A stretch of DNA of 64,000 nucleotides, taken from positions 1-64,000 of the forward strand of contig JAWXCE010000073.1 in NCBI GenBank assembly GCA_034440495.1, read 5' to 3'. The notes under the pieces are model-generated. The model did not search any database. It was not told the origin of the DNA and saw only the letters and a program-made list of their open reading frames with translations. The first letter of the stretch is position 1. Every line of letters starts with the position of its first letter. The DNA comes from JAWXCE01 sp034440495 (GTDB lineage: Bacteria; Pseudomonadota; Alphaproteobacteria; Rhizobiales; Rhodomicrobiaceae). Below are positions 18,960 to 29,399 of this stretch, in pieces. The translations under genes were made by a program, and so were the position numbers.

Positions 18960-20198
18960 ATGTCTCTACAGTCAAAACGCATTCTGCTCGTTATTGGCGG
19001 CGGTATCGCGGCGTATAAGTGCCTTGATCTTATTCGCCGTTTGCGAGACGCGGGCGCAAGCGTGCAACCGCTGATGACCAAAGCCGCGCATGAATTCGTC
19101 ACGCCACTCAGTGTGGCGGCGCTGGCCGAAGCACAAGTTTTTTCCGAGTTGTTTAACCTGAAAGACGAAGCGGAAATCGGCCATATCCGGCTATCACGCG
19201 AAGCCGACCTCATCATTATCGCCCCAGGAACGGCAAACCTTCTCGCGCGCATGACTCAGGGCCTCGCAGATGAGTTGGCGACCGCTGTGCTGCTCGCCGC
19301 CGACAAGCCTGTCCTCGCAGCCCCCGCCATGAACTGGCGGATGTGGCATCACCCGGCCATGCAGCGCAACGTCGCGCAGTTGAAATGCGATGGAATCATG
19401 TTCGTCGGCCCCACCGAAGGTGCGATGGCCTGCAACGAACACGGCATGGGGCGGATGGCCGAGCCGGCCGAAATCGTCGATGCCGCCATTCGTATTCTGG
19501 CGCCAGCCGCAACGGCGCCGCTCGCTGGAAAGCATGTCCTTATCACCGCAGGCCCCACCTTTGAGCCAATTGACCCGGTGCGCTACATCGGCAACCGCTC
19601 ATCCGGCAAACAGGGTTACGCCATTGCCGCAGCCGCCCGCGCGCTGGGCGCCCGGACAACGCTTATCGCCGGGCCGAGCGCCCTCCCTGATCCCACAGGC
19701 GTTCATGTCGTGCATGTCGAAACCGCGCGCCGGATGTTCGACGCCGTCGAGGCGGAGCTACCCGCCGATATCGCCATTTTCGCCGCCGCCGTGGCGGACT
19801 GGCGCATGGCCGAAACTTCGCGGGAAAAGATCAAAAAGGGCGTGAAAAGCGTTGCGCCATCACTGGCGCTCGTGGAAAACCCCGATATTCTGAAAACTGT
19901 GGCCCGCCGCGCCGCAGGGCGTCCCATGCTCGTGATCGGTTTTGCCGCCGAGACGGAAAACGTTATTGAACACGCACTCAAAAAGCGTCTTTCCAAGGGT
20001 TGCGACTGGATCGCGGCGAACGATGTTTCCGAGAGCGCCGGAGTATTTGGCGGAGATCGCAACACCGTTCATCTCATCACCGCCGAGGGCGTTGATAGCT
20101 GGTCGCCCATGTCAAAGACCCAGGTGGCGGAAGAGTTGATGCGCCGCGCAGCCGAATATATCGCCGCCGCGCCCAAGCTTGCAAGCGCCGCGAAGTGA
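18960..20198 (+). CDS. coaBC: Bifunctional phosphopantothenoylcysteine decarboxylase / phosphopantothenate-cysteine ligase
   Basis: CoaBC performs two consecutive steps of coenzyme A synthesis. The N-terminal flavoprotein domain shows [10 protein letters not shown], the active-site motif [11 protein letters not shown] and NEHGMGRM. The C-terminal CoaB domain begins near residue 195 with [14 protein letters not shown] and NRSSGKQGY. It has about 412 residues from ATG 18960; an ATG at 18939 adds seven residues and cannot be excluded. dut starts 7 bases after the stop, so the two are probably co-transcribed, as is common in proteobacteria. Confidence 0.94.
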   Translation: MSLQSKRILLVIGGGIAAYKCLDLIRRLRDAGASVQPLMTKAAHEFVTPLSVAALAEAQVFSELFNLKDEAEIGHIRLSREADLIIIAPGTANLLARMTQGLADELATAVLLAADKPVLAAPAMNWRMWHHPAMQRNVAQLKCDGIMFVGPTEGAMACNEHGMGRMAEPAEIVDAAIRILAPAATAPLAGKHVLITAGPTFEPIDPVRYIGNRSSGKQGYAIAAAARALGARTTLIAGPSALPDPTGVHVVHVETARRMFDAVEAELPADIAIFAAAVADWRMAETSREKIKKGVKSVAPSLALVENPDILKTVARRAAGRPMLVIGFAAETENVIEHALKKRLSKGCDWIAANDVSESAGVFGGDRNTVHLITAEGVDSWSPMSKTQVAEELMRRAAEYIAAAPKLASAAK

Positions 20199-20205
20199 GG
20201 CCATC

Positions 20206-20679
<474 letters not shown>

Positions 20680-20709
20680 GGACTGAAGGTGAAGACTGGG
20701 AGTTGAGGC

Positions 20710-21525
20710 ATGGCGTTGCTCACGCCTGGTGAAATCCAGCGCTATAAACGGCATCTTCTGCTGAAGGAAATCGGCGGCCAGGGGCAGCAGGCGCTTAAAT
20801 TGGCGCGTGTCCTGGTGATCGGCGCCGGTGGGCTTGGCTCGCCGCTGCTGTTGTATCTCGCCGCCGCAGGTGTAGGCCACATCGGCGTTATCGATGACGA
20901 CGCGGTCTCGCTCGATAATCTGCAACGCCAGATCGTGCACGAAACCGCAGGCGTTGGCGCCTCCAAAACGGCTAGCGCCGCCGGCGCCCTGAAGCGGCTC
21001 AACCCCCATGTCGCCGTCGAGACGATGCCGATAAGGCTGACGGCGGAGAACGCCATCGGGATCATCTCGCGCTTCGATATTGTCGCCGATGGCTCGGATA
21101 ACTTCTCCACGCGGTATCTCGTCAACGACGCCTGCTTTTTCGCGCGCGTGCCGCTGGTGTTTGCAGCGCTCGGGACCTTTGACGGCTACCTGTCCACCTT
21201 CCGTGCATTCGAGCGCGCCGCGAATGGCGAGCCGAAGCCGTCGTACCGCTGCATTTTTCCGGAAGCGCCGCCAGCCGGCACGGTCGCAAGCTGCCAGGAA
21301 GCGGGCGTTCTCGGCGCAGTCGCGGGAGTGATGGGCACGCTACAAGCTGTCGAGGTGGTGAAAGAGATTTTGGGGCTGGGGCAGTCGATGGCGGGTCGCT
21401 TGTTGATATACGACGCGCTTGCCGCCCGGTTTGAAACCATATCCGTCGCTTGGGATCCGGATAACCCGCTGACCGGACGCCACTCGAGCATTTTCGATCT
21501 CGCTCCACACAGGCAGGCAGCGTAG
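20710..21525 (+). CDS. moeB: MoeB/ThiF/HesA-family sulfur-carrier adenylyltransferase
   Basis: The protein adenylates the C-terminus of a small sulfur carrier such as MoaD or ThiS. The ATP loop GAGGLGSPLLLYLAAAGVG and DNLQRQIVH are typical. YRCIFPEAPPAG and SCQEAGVLG match MoeB. The usual C-terminal zinc-binding CPVC is replaced by WDPDNPLTG, a form also seen in alphaproteobacterial relatives. It is 271 residues long. Its likely job is molybdopterin synthesis, which the sulfite dehydrogenase at 29809 would need, but a ThiF role cannot be excluded. Confidence 0.85.
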   Translation: MALLTPGEIQRYKRHLLLKEIGGQGQQALKLARVLVIGAGGLGSPLLLYLAAAGVGHIGVIDDDAVSLDNLQRQIVHETAGVGASKTASAAGALKRLNPHVAVETMPIRLTAENAIGIISRFDIVADGSDNFSTRYLVNDACFFARVPLVFAALGTFDGYLSTFRAFERAANGEPKPSYRCIFPEAPPAGTVASCQEAGVLGAVAGVMGTLQAVEVVKEILGLGQSMAGRLLIYDALAARFETISVAWDPDNPLTGRHSSIFDLAPHRQAA

Positions 21526-21534
21526 GAGGGCACC

Positions 21535-22086
21535 ATGAACGATCCAGTCCAGCCCGACAACATCATAGATTTCTGGTTCTCGGCGAAAGTGAAAAACAAC
21601 TGGTTTTCGTCAAACGAGCGGTTCGACCAGGAAATACGGGCGCGCTTTCAGGATATGTATAACGATGCGCGCGAGGGCGCCTATTTGCAATGGCGCGACA
21701 CACCGCGCGGCGCGCTGGCGCTTGTTCTGTTGTTCGATCAATTTCCGCGCAACATGTTTCGCGGTGTAGCGGAGGTCTTTGCAACGGATGATCCGGCGCT
21801 GGAGATTGCGCGTGAAACCATTACCGCTGGTCAGGACAGGCAGCTATCGAAAGACGAGCGCGGGTTTTTATACATGCCGTACATGCATTCCGAGGATTTG
21901 GTGGTGCAGAACGTCGGCTTAAGGCTTTATGGCGAACTAGGCCATAAGGAGCGGCTGGCTTTTATGTGGCGGCACCATGCGATCATCTCGCAGTTTGGCC
22001 GTTATCCCCACCGCAACGCCGTGCTGGGCCGCACTTCCACCGACGAGGAATTGATATTCCTTCAAACCCCCGGCTCATCATTTTAA
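21535..22086 (+). CDS. DUF924 family protein
   Basis: This 183-residue protein matches the DUF924 family: IIDFWFSAKVKNNWFS at the N-terminus, LVLLFDQFPRNMFRG in the middle and GRYPHRNAVLGR near the end. The fold is all-helical and the function unknown. It follows moeB by 9 bases on the same strand, suggesting an operon, but the family is not known to act in molybdopterin synthesis. Confidence 0.88.
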   Translation: MNDPVQPDNIIDFWFSAKVKNNWFSSNERFDQEIRARFQDMYNDAREGAYLQWRDTPRGALALVLLFDQFPRNMFRGVAEVFATDDPALEIARETITAGQDRQLSKDERGFLYMPYMHSEDLVVQNVGLRLYGELGHKERLAFMWRHHAIISQFGRYPHRNAVLGRTSTDEELIFLQTPGSSF

Positions 22087-22103
22087 CAAGTCGGCGTTGT
22101 GCT

Positions 22104-22994
22104 TTACTCGGCGGCTTGCGGAGGTGCGCTCATCCTTAACGCCTCGCCATTGCCGTCCCCCGTGGTGCCCTCACCAGACTCTTTGATGGTTTCTGGACGC
22201 GGCATCGCGACGATGTTGTAGCCGCTATCGACGTAATGTACCTCGCCAGTTACCGCCGTGGATAAATCCGAGAGCAGGTAAAGCGCGGCGCCGCCGACCT
22301 CATCGAGCGTTGGAGTCCGGCCGAGAGGCGAATGCATTTTCTGATAGTTGAACAGCACGCGCGCGTCGGAAATGCCAGCGCCCGCTAGCGTGCGCATTGG
22401 CCCGGGGGACAGCGCATTAACGCGCACGCCCTGCGGGCCGAAATCCACCGCCAGATAGCGAACGGACGCCTCAAGCGCCGCTTTCGCCACGCCCATCACA
22501 TTGTAGCGCGGCACGACTCGGATGGACCCGCCATAAGTGAGCGTAATCATCGAGCCACCGTTCGTCATGAGCGCGGCTGCGCGCTTGGCGATCTCGGTAA
22601 ACGAGAAGCAGGAAATGACCATGGTGTTGGAGAAATTTTCGCGCGTGGTGTCGGCGTAGCGGCCCTTGAGTTCGTTGCGGTCGGAGAACGCGAGCGCATG
22701 CACCACAAAGTCGAGCGAGCCCCAGGTTTCGCGGATTTGTGAGAACACTGCGTCAACCGAGGCCAGGTCGGACACGTCGCACGGTGCGATAATCTTGGCG
22801 TTCAACCCTTCCGCAAGTGGGATAGCGCGGCGGCCGAAAGCATCGCCTTGATAGGTAAAAGCCAACTGGGCGCCATGGCCGGCCAAAACGCGCGCGATGC
22901 CGTAAGCGATGGAACGGTCGTTCGCCACGCCCATGATGATGCCACGCTTGCCCGCCATGAGCGGGCTTGGCTTAGAGATGTCTATGCTTGTCAT
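22104..22994 (-). CDS. fabI: Enoyl-[acyl-carrier-protein] reductase (NADH)
   Basis: FabI performs the last reduction of the fatty-acid elongation cycle. It is a short-chain dehydrogenase with the FabI-type cofactor loop IIMGVANDRSIAYGIA and the catalytic Tyr/Lys pair in YNVMGVAKAALEA. The ATG at 22994 is chosen for its GGAGACG ribosome binding site; earlier in-frame starts overlap fabB. It has 296 residues, about 25 more than typical, because a polar tail follows the usual GYNIV end. It closes the fabA-fabB-fabI operon. Confidence 0.93.
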   Translation of the reverse strand: MTSIDISKPSPLMAGKRGIIMGVANDRSIAYGIARVLAGHGAQLAFTYQGDAFGRRAIPLAEGLNAKIIAPCDVSDLASVDAVFSQIRETWGSLDFVVHALAFSDRNELKGRYADTTRENFSNTMVISCFSFTEIAKRAAALMTNGGSMITLTYGGSIRVVPRYNVMGVAKAALEASVRYLAVDFGPQGVRVNALSPGPMRTLAGAGISDARVLFNYQKMHSPLGRTPTLDEVGGAALYLLSDLSTAVTGEVHYVDSGYNIVAMPRPETIKESGEGTTGDGNGEALRMSAPPQAAE

Positions 22995-23050
22995 TTTAAC
23001 GTCTCCGTTTACCTGCCGTGTCATCCTCGCCCGCGCAGCCGGAGGATGCA

Positions 23051-24268
23051 TCAAGCCTCGTAACGTTTGAAAATCAGGGTCGCGTTGGTGCCGCCGAAGC
23101 CGAAGCTATTGGACATCACCGTATTCAGCACCGCGTTATCATTTCGCTTTCGCACGATGGGAACGTCCGCGAATTCTGGGTCGAGTTCGTCGATGTTTGC
23201 TGATGCACTGATAAATCCATTTTTCATCATCAGCATTGAGTATATCGCTTCCTGCACGCCCGCCGCGCCGAGCGAGTGGCCGGTAAGCGATTTGGTGGCC
23301 GAAATCGGCGGCATATTCGCGCCAAACACGTCACGCATTGCCTCCACCTCGCGTAAATCCCCGATGGGGGTGGAGGTGGCGTGCGGGTTGATGTAGTCGA
23401 TTTTGTCGCCCGCCGTCGCCATAGCAATCCGCATGCAGCGCGCCGCGCCTTCGCCGGATGGCTGCACCATGTCGAAGCCGTCGGAGTTCGCGCCATAGCC
23501 TGCAAATTCGGCGTGAATTGTGGCGCCGCGCGCTTTCGCGTGTTCCAGCTCTTCCATCACCAGAACGCCCGCGCCGCCTGCAATGACGAAGCCGTCGCGG
23601 TTGATATCATAGGCGCGGCTGGAGCGCTCTGGCGTATCGTTGAAGTTGGAGGACATGGCGCCCATCGCGTCAAACAGCACGGATAGCGTCCAGTCCAGCT
23701 CCTCGCCGCCGCCCGCGAAGATAATGTCCTGCTTGCCCCACTGTATGAGTTCAGCGGCGTTGCCAATGCAGTGTGCCGACGTTGAGCAAGCCGAAGAAAT
23801 TGAGTAGTTCACGCCCTTGATTTGAAACGGCGTTGCAAGCGTCGCCGAGTTTGTGCTCGACATCGACTTTGGCACCTCGAAAGGCCCGACTTTTTTAGGC
23901 CCACGCTCTCGTGTCGTGTCCGCAGCCGCAACGATGGCGCGGGTGGATGGCCCGCCAGAACCCATGATAAGGCCGGTGCGCTCGTGCGAAATCTCGGCCT
24001 TCTCCAACCCAGCGTCGGCGATAGCCTGCTGCATGGAAATGTAGTTCCAGCCAGCGCCTGCGCCCATGAAGCGGCGCACCTTGCGGTCAACATGCTCCTC
24101 CCAGCCGGGCGCAGGCTCTCCGTGCACCTGACAGCGGAAGCCGCGGTCTACGTAATCCTTCGCGACAACGAGACCGGACTTACCATCGTGCAGTGCGGCC
24201 GTGACCTCAGCCGCGTTTGCGCCGATAGATGAGACGATCCCCATTCCGGTGACCACAACACGCCTCAT
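23051..24268 (-). CDS. fabB: 3-oxoacyl-[acyl-carrier-protein] synthase I
   Basis: FabB condenses malonyl-ACP with acyl-ACP and is needed for unsaturated fatty-acid elongation. The Cys-His-His triad is visible in [13 protein letters not shown], in [11 protein letters not shown] and in [27 protein letters not shown] is the standard N-terminus. At 405 residues the length is normal. It lies 46 bases after fabA and about 56 bases before the fabI start, in the order fabA-fabB-fabI found across Rhizobiales. Confidence 0.95.
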   Translation of the reverse strand: MRRVVVTGMGIVSSIGANAAEVTAALHDGKSGLVVAKDYVDRGFRCQVHGEPAPGWEEHVDRKVRRFMGAGAGWNYISMQQAIADAGLEKAEISHERTGLIMGSGGPSTRAIVAAADTTRERGPKKVGPFEVPKSMSSTNSATLATPFQIKGVNYSISSACSTSAHCIGNAAELIQWGKQDIIFAGGGEELDWTLSVLFDAMGAMSSNFNDTPERSSRAYDINRDGFVIAGGAGVLVMEELEHAKARGATIHAEFAGYGANSDGFDMVQPSGEGAARCMRIAMATAGDKIDYINPHATSTPIGDLREVEAMRDVFGANMPPISATKSLTGHSLGAAGVQEAIYSMLMMKNGFISASANIDELDPEFADVPIVRKRNDNAVLNTVMSNSFGFGGTNATLIFKRYEA

Positions 24269-24314
24269 TCGACCCCCCTCTCCAGCCTGCGGGTATGCAA
24301 AACGCTATAACGCA

Positions 24315-24848
24315 TCAACTCGCAGCATTCACGGCGGCGTCAGAAGCGCCGAAAAGCCCGACCCGCAAATCCTTCGCAGAATAAATTGGCTCGCCGTCAG
24401 CTTTCAGCATGCCATCACCAATGCCAAGCGTGAACTTGCGGCGGATGACCTTTTTCAAATCGACAATGTATTCAACTTTTTTCACCGTTGGCAACACCAT
24501 GCCTGAAAACTTGACCTCGCCGACGCTGAGAGCGCGGCCGCGGCCCTGTCCGCCTGTCCAGCCGAGGAAAAACCCCAGCATCTGCCAAAGTGCATCCAGG
24601 CCAAGGCAACCCGGCATGATCGGATCGCCTTTGAAATGACAGGGGAAAAACCATAAGTCCGACTTTATGTCGAGTTCGGCGACGATTTGTCCGGCCCCGT
24701 GCTCGCCACCCGTCTCACCGATGGAGGTGATTCGGTCAAACATCAGCATGGGAGGCAATGGCAGTTGCGGATTGCCGGCCCCGAAAAGCTCGCCGCGCGC
24801 GCAGGCGAGAAGATGTTCATATTCAAAACTGCTCCGTCGTTCGGCCAT
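24315..24848 (-). CDS. fabA: 3-hydroxydecanoyl-[acyl-carrier-protein] dehydratase/isomerase
   Basis: FabA dehydrates 3-hydroxydecanoyl-ACP and isomerises the product, introducing the double bond of unsaturated fatty acids. The hot-dog fold active site is visible: the His in [13 protein letters not shown] and the Asp in LGLDALWQ. The ATG at 24848 is chosen because [20 protein letters not shown] is the usual N-terminus, giving 177 residues; the upstream frame extension runs into the irr promoter. It heads the fabA-fabB-fabI operon. Confidence 0.95.
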   Translation of the reverse strand: MAERRSSFEYEHLLACARGELFGAGNPQLPLPPMLMFDRITSIGETGGEHGAGQIVAELDIKSDLWFFPCHFKGDPIMPGCLGLDALWQMLGFFLGWTGGQGRGRALSVGEVKFSGMVLPTVKKVEYIVDLKKVIRRKFTLGIGDGMLKADGEPIYSAKDLRVGLFGASDAAVNAAS

Positions 24849-25046
24849 GGTGATTTTTTGTGTTCCTGATTGTTTTTGTAGCTGCGACTGACGTTTCGGC
24901 TTATCTACCACATCTTTGACGCCGTCAAAACCGAAAGCCTCCGAATGCAGCGGCAAATTGGTTCGGCACCTTTCTGCACGGCATTGCGAAAGATGCATTC
25001 ACACCATATAATTGCGGTATAGGACTGCAAGGGATTTAGCAGAAGC
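24849..25046. promoter_or_regulatory. Shared divergent promoter region of fabA and irr
   Basis: About 200 bases separate two divergent genes and must contain both promoters. No specific iron-control motif was identified with confidence. Confidence 0.45.
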
Positions 25047-25472
25047 GTGGCCGGAGTGCAAACAATCGACGACGTAATGGATATGCTGCGCAAGACGGGG
25101 CTGCGGCCCACGCGCCAGCGCATAGATCTTGGCCGCCTCCTGTTCACCGGCGGCGATCGGCACGTTACGGCTGAAATGCTGCATGCCGAAGCGGTGAAGG
25201 AGGGGATGCCGGTTTCGCTTGCGACAGTCTACAACACCCTGCACCAGTTCACCGGTTGCGGACTTTTGCGCGAAGTGGCCATTGAAGGATCGAAAACCTA
25301 TTTCGACACCAACATATCCGATCACCATCATTTCTATTTCGAGCGTGATGGCAAACTCATCGACATCCATGGCGAGGCTCTGGCCGTTGTGGCGCTGCCT
25401 CAGGCGCCCGAGGGCATGGAAATTACCCGCGTCGACGTGCTCATACGGCTGGCGGACAAGCCCAAAGCATAA
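25047..25472 (+). CDS. irr: Iron response regulator Irr (Fur family)
   Basis: Irr senses haem status and controls haem and iron genes in Rhizobiales. The helix-turn-helix GLRPTRQRIDLGRLLF is followed by VSLATVYNTLHQF. The HHH cluster in SDHHHFYF is the haem/metal-binding region of Irr. The start is a GTG at 25047, giving 141 residues. It lacks an N-terminal haem regulatory motif of the Bradyrhizobium type (GCPW), so it looks like the Rhizobium-type form. Its position divergent from fabA is conserved in the order. Confidence 0.92.
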   Translation: MAGVQTIDDVMDMLRKTGLRPTRQRIDLGRLLFTGGDRHVTAEMLHAEAVKEGMPVSLATVYNTLHQFTGCGLLREVAIEGSKTYFDTNISDHHHFYFERDGKLIDIHGEALAVVALPQAPEGMEITRVDVLIRLADKPKA

Positions 25473-25517
25473 CTCTCCGCTTTTTCGGCGTGTTGCGTTG
25501 CCAATCGTATCTATTTC

Positions 25518-26051
25518 CTACTGCACAGGCTCGTTTGGGTAAACGCCGAAAAGGGCGTCCTGCTGAACCCAGCCAGTGACCTCGCCCGCCGAAACGTTGC
25601 ACCAGCCTTCATCGCAGCTCAGGACATCGGTTAGCACGCCGGGTTGCAAACGCGCGGCGGTCGGGCTTAAGCTGCTTGGTGCGGTGTGCAGCGTGTAGGG
25701 CTTATCCTCCTTTACCCATGGCGCGACGAGGCCGGTGCGGCGACCACTTAACAGCCGCCCGTGCACCCAGCCCGTGGCGCTCTCGCTGTCGCGCACCTGC
25801 CGCCACACGTCGAACTCCGCAATCACCTCCACCGGCAGTCCGGCGCGGCGGAAAACCCATGCGACGCCATGATCCCACCCGGGGCCCTTGCGTACCGACA
25901 CCTCATCCGCTTTCAGACTGACGAAACGTGGTAGCGGCTGACCGCTAGGGCCAATTTTCCGCTCAGGCGCCTGTTGTGCGGCGGCGAGGCCCGCCAGAGC
26001 GACAAAAATCGCAGGGGCAAGCAAATGCAGGCATAATCTGCTCAAACGCAT
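25518..26051 (-). CDS. Exported SH3-domain protein
   Basis: Residues 1-25 form a signal peptide (MRLSRLCLHLLAPAIF, ending GLAAAQQ). Two bacterial SH3 repeats follow: VSLKADEVSVRKGPGWDHG near residue 45 and ARLQPGVLTDVLSCDEGWC near residue 130. Such domains often bind cell-wall peptides. The ATG at 26051 is chosen because the signal peptide begins there, giving 177 residues. It is convergent with irr and divergent from the dehydrogenase gene at 26228. The ligand is unknown. Confidence 0.85.
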   Translation of the reverse strand: MRLSRLCLHLLAPAIFVALAGLAAAQQAPERKIGPSGQPLPRFVSLKADEVSVRKGPGWDHGVAWVFRRAGLPVEVIAEFDVWRQVRDSESATGWVHGRLLSGRRTGLVAPWVKEDKPYTLHTAPSSLSPTAARLQPGVLTDVLSCDEGWCNVSAGEVTGWVQQDALFGVYPNEPVQ

Positions 26052-26227
26052 GTGTAAAAACCGCCTTCCGTTCCTTCGCACGCGCAACAAATCGCTCGTG
26101 CGGAGCCAAGCTTTTATCTCCGGCTTTGTCAACGGCGATGGTCTCTGGTAAAAAATTAACGAGCGCAAATCAATGCGGCGTGAAAAGCTATGTGCCGTTT
26201 ATCCGCAGCAATATTCCCGAGGTTTCC

Positions 26228-27217
26228 ATGCCAGCCGAAAAACCCCTCGTTATCGTCACCCGCAAACTGCCTGATATTGTCGAGGCGCGCATGCGCGAGC
26301 TGTTCGACGCACGCCTTAACCTTGAAGACAGGCCGATGACGAAAGACGATCTTATCAAAGCGGTGCAGAGCGCCACGGTGCTGGTGCCGACGGTTACAGA
26401 CCGAATCGACCGCTCGGTCATCAGCATGGCCGGGCCGCAATTAAAGCTCATAGCGCAATTTGGGACGGGTGTGGACAATATCGACATAGAAACGGCGCGT
26501 AGTCGCGGTGTTATCGTGACAAACACGCCGGGCGTTCTCACCGAGGACACCGCCGACATGACTATGGCGCTCATTCTCGCCGTGCCGCGCCGGGTAATGG
26601 AGGGCGCGGAATATCTGCGCGCGGGCAAGGAATGGGCGGGCTGGGCGCCGACATGGATGCTCGGCCATCGGATTCACGGCAAAAAGCTCGGCATCATTGG
26701 CATGGGCCGCATCGGCGCGGCGGTGGCGAAGCGCGCACAAGCGTTCGGCCTGTCGATCCACTATCACAACCGCCGCCATGTAGCGCCAGCGCTGGAGGCC
26801 GAACTCGGCGCGACCTATTGGGAGAGCCTCGACCAGATGCTGGCGAACATGGACATAGTGTCCGTAAACTGCCCGCACACGCCCGCAACATTTCACCTGC
26901 TCTCCGCGCGGCGCCTCAAATTGCTAAAGCCGCACGCCTATATCGTCAATACGGCGCGAGGTGAGGTGATTGACGAGAATGCGCTCGCCCGCATGATCGA
27001 GAACAAGGAGATCGCGGGGGCCGGTCTGGACGTGTTTGAGAACGAGCCGGCAATCAACCCGAAACTGTTGAAATCCTCCAGCGTGGTGGTGCTGCCGCAC
27101 ATGGGTTCCGCCACCATGGAGGGCCGTATCGACATGGGCGAGAAGGTGATTATCAACATCCGCACGTTCATGGACGGCCACAACCCGCCCGACCGCGTCC
27201 ACCCGGCAATGCTTTAG
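26228..27217 (+). CDS. D-2-hydroxyacid dehydrogenase (glyoxylate/hydroxypyruvate reductase type)
   Basis: The enzyme should reduce a 2-keto acid such as glyoxylate or hydroxypyruvate with NAD(P)H. The nucleotide loop GIIGMGRIGAAVAKRA lies near residues 155-170. The catalytic Arg is in NTARGEVID, the Glu in GLDVFENEP and the His in LPHMGSAT. It has 329 residues from ATG 26228, which follows CGAGG and begins MPAEKPLVIVTRKLP as in relatives. The longer upstream frame is only a shadow of the SH3 gene. The precise substrate cannot be read from sequence. Confidence 0.92.
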   Translation: MPAEKPLVIVTRKLPDIVEARMRELFDARLNLEDRPMTKDDLIKAVQSATVLVPTVTDRIDRSVISMAGPQLKLIAQFGTGVDNIDIETARSRGVIVTNTPGVLTEDTADMTMALILAVPRRVMEGAEYLRAGKEWAGWAPTWMLGHRIHGKKLGIIGMGRIGAAVAKRAQAFGLSIHYHNRRHVAPALEAELGATYWESLDQMLANMDIVSVNCPHTPATFHLLSARRLKLLKPHAYIVNTARGEVIDENALARMIENKEIAGAGLDVFENEPAINPKLLKSSSVVVLPHMGSATMEGRIDMGEKVIINIRTFMDGHNPPDRVHPAML

Positions 27218-27221
27218 CGCA

Positions 27222-28181
27222 TTACCGCGGTTCGGCAGACGACAGGGTGCTGAGGCGCTTTGTGGCGTCTTGGCTGCCGAGTTCGGACGCTTTCTGATAC
27301 CATACGCGTGCCTGCGGCAAATCGGGTTGTAGACCCGCCGTGCGCATAGAGCCGAGAAACTCGGGGTCATATGTTCTAGCCATCCTGAGCGCCCCCATGG
27401 CAACGCCCTTTTTCGCCAAGCGGGTAAAGAATAGCCGGGCGGCGGCCACGTCGCCGGTGTCGAGAAGTTGATCGCCGCGCTGCAGGAAGGCAGTGTCCTC
27501 AGAACTCATCTCGGCGGGCAAACGGGGGAGAGGCGGTTTTTCGTCGAGTTCTGTAAAAGCCGTCGGCGGCGAGGCCGTTTCCGCCTTTGCAACCCTGTCA
27601 GTCAAATCGTCTGGCTTCACCAGAATGATAATCGTTTGCCTGTCAGGCGGGGCGTCCTTGCCGCGCACCAGCACGACGTCCAACTCCAACACGCCCTCCC
27701 ATCCATTTGGGGGGATAAGACTGAGGCCGCTGACTTCACGCAGAGACACCGCCCATGCGTCCTTTGTTTTGACACCAGCGGAAATCCTGAAATCAGCCGG
27801 AAGCCCCATAAACATGACAAACGCCACATCAGGATTCAGCCCAGAAGCCAGCGTTACTTTTAGTGGAATTTTTTCGCCTGGCCTAGCCACCGCGTTGCCG
27901 ACGGAAAAAGTCTTGCCAAGTTGCGCAAAACGTTGCGGCTGCGTTTCTGAATGCGCATCACGCCTCGAATGCGTCAGCGCACTCGGTTCATCACCAATGC
28001 CTATTGGAGTCGCCAAAAGAGATGACGTTAGTAACGCGGGCGCCCCCGCCATAATCCCACCTATCACGATACAATGAGCCAGCCTATGAAACTTGACCCG
28101 TTTTAGAATTTGGCCTGACGTCGCAGACGAAGCTAGCTGTTTTTGCAACATCGGTTTGAGTTCCCGGAATTTAGAGATCAT
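27222..28181 (-). CDS. Sel1/TPR-like protein with N-terminal membrane anchor
   Basis: The 319-residue protein is not assigned to a named family. A hydrophobic segment lies at about residues 37-58. A beta-rich middle follows (KIPLKVTLASGLNPDVAFVM, then RQTIIILVKP). The C-terminal 80 residues form TPR/Sel1-like helices (AARLFFTRLAKKGVAMGA, then ARVWYQKASELGSQDA). It starts 27 bases after the stop of the TAXI binding-protein gene on the same strand, so the two are probably one transcript. A role at the cell envelope is inferred only from this. Confidence 0.75.
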   Translation of the reverse strand: MISKFRELKPMLQKQLASSATSGQILKRVKFHRLAHCIVIGGIMAGAPALLTSSLLATPIGIGDEPSALTHSRRDAHSETQPQRFAQLGKTFSVGNAVARPGEKIPLKVTLASGLNPDVAFVMFMGLPADFRISAGVKTKDAWAVSLREVSGLSLIPPNGWEGVLELDVVLVRGKDAPPDRQTIIILVKPDDLTDRVAKAETASPPTAFTELDEKPPLPRLPAEMSSEDTAFLQRGDQLLDTGDVAAARLFFTRLAKKGVAMGALRMARTYDPEFLGSMRTAGLQPDLPQARVWYQKASELGSQDATKRLSTLSSAEPR

Positions 28182-28208
28182 GGAGCGCTCGCCTTTTCAC
28201 CGTAGCAA

Positions 28209-29399
28209 TTAGCGCGCCGCTTTCTTCACATTCTGGGCGTCGAGAAATTGCTTGAACTGAACAAACAGCTTTTCCTTGTCCGTGGCTGTCAAAGCCTTGT
28301 TGCCGGAGGCCGCATTGTAGTTTTCCAGAAATTTCTGAAACGCGGTTTTAATTTCGGTCTCCTCAGGCGTCGCAGCGGCAACCGCAACCTGGCGCCCTTC
28401 CAGCCATTCGCGGGCGGGCTTGAAGCGTGTCCATCCGGACACATCCGCGGCGAGGTTAATTTCCTTCCACTTCTGGTGACGCGATTTGTCCTTGAAGCTT
28501 TCGATCTTGCCGAAAAACTCTTGCACGAACTTGGCTAGGCGAAGGTAACGTTCGCTGCCCTCCTGCCAGTTGTAGACCGCCAGAAGCGCGCGGTTGGCTA
28601 CGGTTGGTACGGTTTGCCCGGCTGGAATGAGGTTTGGATATATCTCGTTCGTCAGCTCGGCTGGCAGGTATTCTTCCATGAGCTCTTTCGTCTCAAACCC
28701 GGCAAGGCTCTCCTCGTCGATGGGCACGATATGCAAGCCGTCATCCTTTTTAACCTTGGCAATCGCTGACTGAGGTGCGCCGGTCAGCACGATCATGGCG
28801 TCCAGATCGCCGGACATAAGCCGGGAGATCGCTTCATCGTTGTCGTAATGCGAACGAACGGTATCAAGTTTCAGCAAATTGAAGATGTTGTCTGCAGTAA
28901 CCTGCGTTTGACTATCCTTCAGGTTGAAATTGACTTTCTTTCCGCGAAGGTCTGCAATTGATTTCACGCTTTTACGCGCCAGAACATGAAACTCGGCATT
29001 GTAAAGCTTGGTGATAAAATGAACGCGCTGCTCCAGATTTGCGTAAAGCACAGGATTTTTCTTTTTGAGAAGCTTCAAATTGTCCTGATCGACCGTAGCC
29101 ATGTCAACGCCGCGCAGAAACAACAAGTCGTTCACATTCTGAAAGCCTCCGACGCCAAGGATTGGCAGCACACGCATACCGCCCGGGCGCAGATCGTTGA
29201 CGACGTTCCGGATGTCTTCAGCAAAGCGCGCGCAGGTGCAGGTCAATCCTGAAACTACAATCGAAACAGCGATGTCGTTCGCTTCGCGCTTCTGATCCTG
29301 ATACCTGGAAAATCCTGTCGCTTGCTGGGCCTGCACAGCCACCGGCATGAAGGCGCAACTAAAAGCGAAAAAAAAATTTAACCTACGGAATAAACGCAT
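28209..29399 (-). CDS. TAXI-family TRAP transporter solute-binding protein
   Basis: Residues 1-25 are a signal peptide (MRLFRRLNFFFAF, ending VQAQQ). The rest resembles TAXI-type periplasmic binding proteins: a first lobe with RVLPILGVGGFQNVNDL, then RGKKVNFNLKDSQTQ, then a second lobe with LMSGDLDAMIVLTGAP. A Cys-Thr-Cys in the mature N-terminus (SGLTCTCARFAED) is unusual. The ATG at 29399 follows AGAGGGGCG. It has 396 residues. No TRAP membrane subunits are in the window, so it may serve a distant permease or act as a sensor. It is divergent from the sulfite dehydrogenase genes. Confidence 0.82.
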   Translation of the reverse strand: MRLFRRLNFFFAFSCAFMPVAVQAQQATGFSRYQDQKREANDIAVSIVVSGLTCTCARFAEDIRNVVNDLRPGGMRVLPILGVGGFQNVNDLLFLRGVDMATVDQDNLKLLKKKNPVLYANLEQRVHFITKLYNAEFHVLARKSVKSIADLRGKKVNFNLKDSQTQVTADNIFNLLKLDTVRSHYDNDEAISRLMSGDLDAMIVLTGAPQSAIAKVKKDDGLHIVPIDEESLAGFETKELMEEYLPAELTNEIYPNLIPAGQTVPTVANRALLAVYNWQEGSERYLRLAKFVQEFFGKIESFKDKSRHQKWKEINLAADVSGWTRFKPAREWLEGRQVAVAAATPEETEIKTAFQKFLENYNAASGNKALTATDKEKLFVQFKQFLDAQNVKKAAR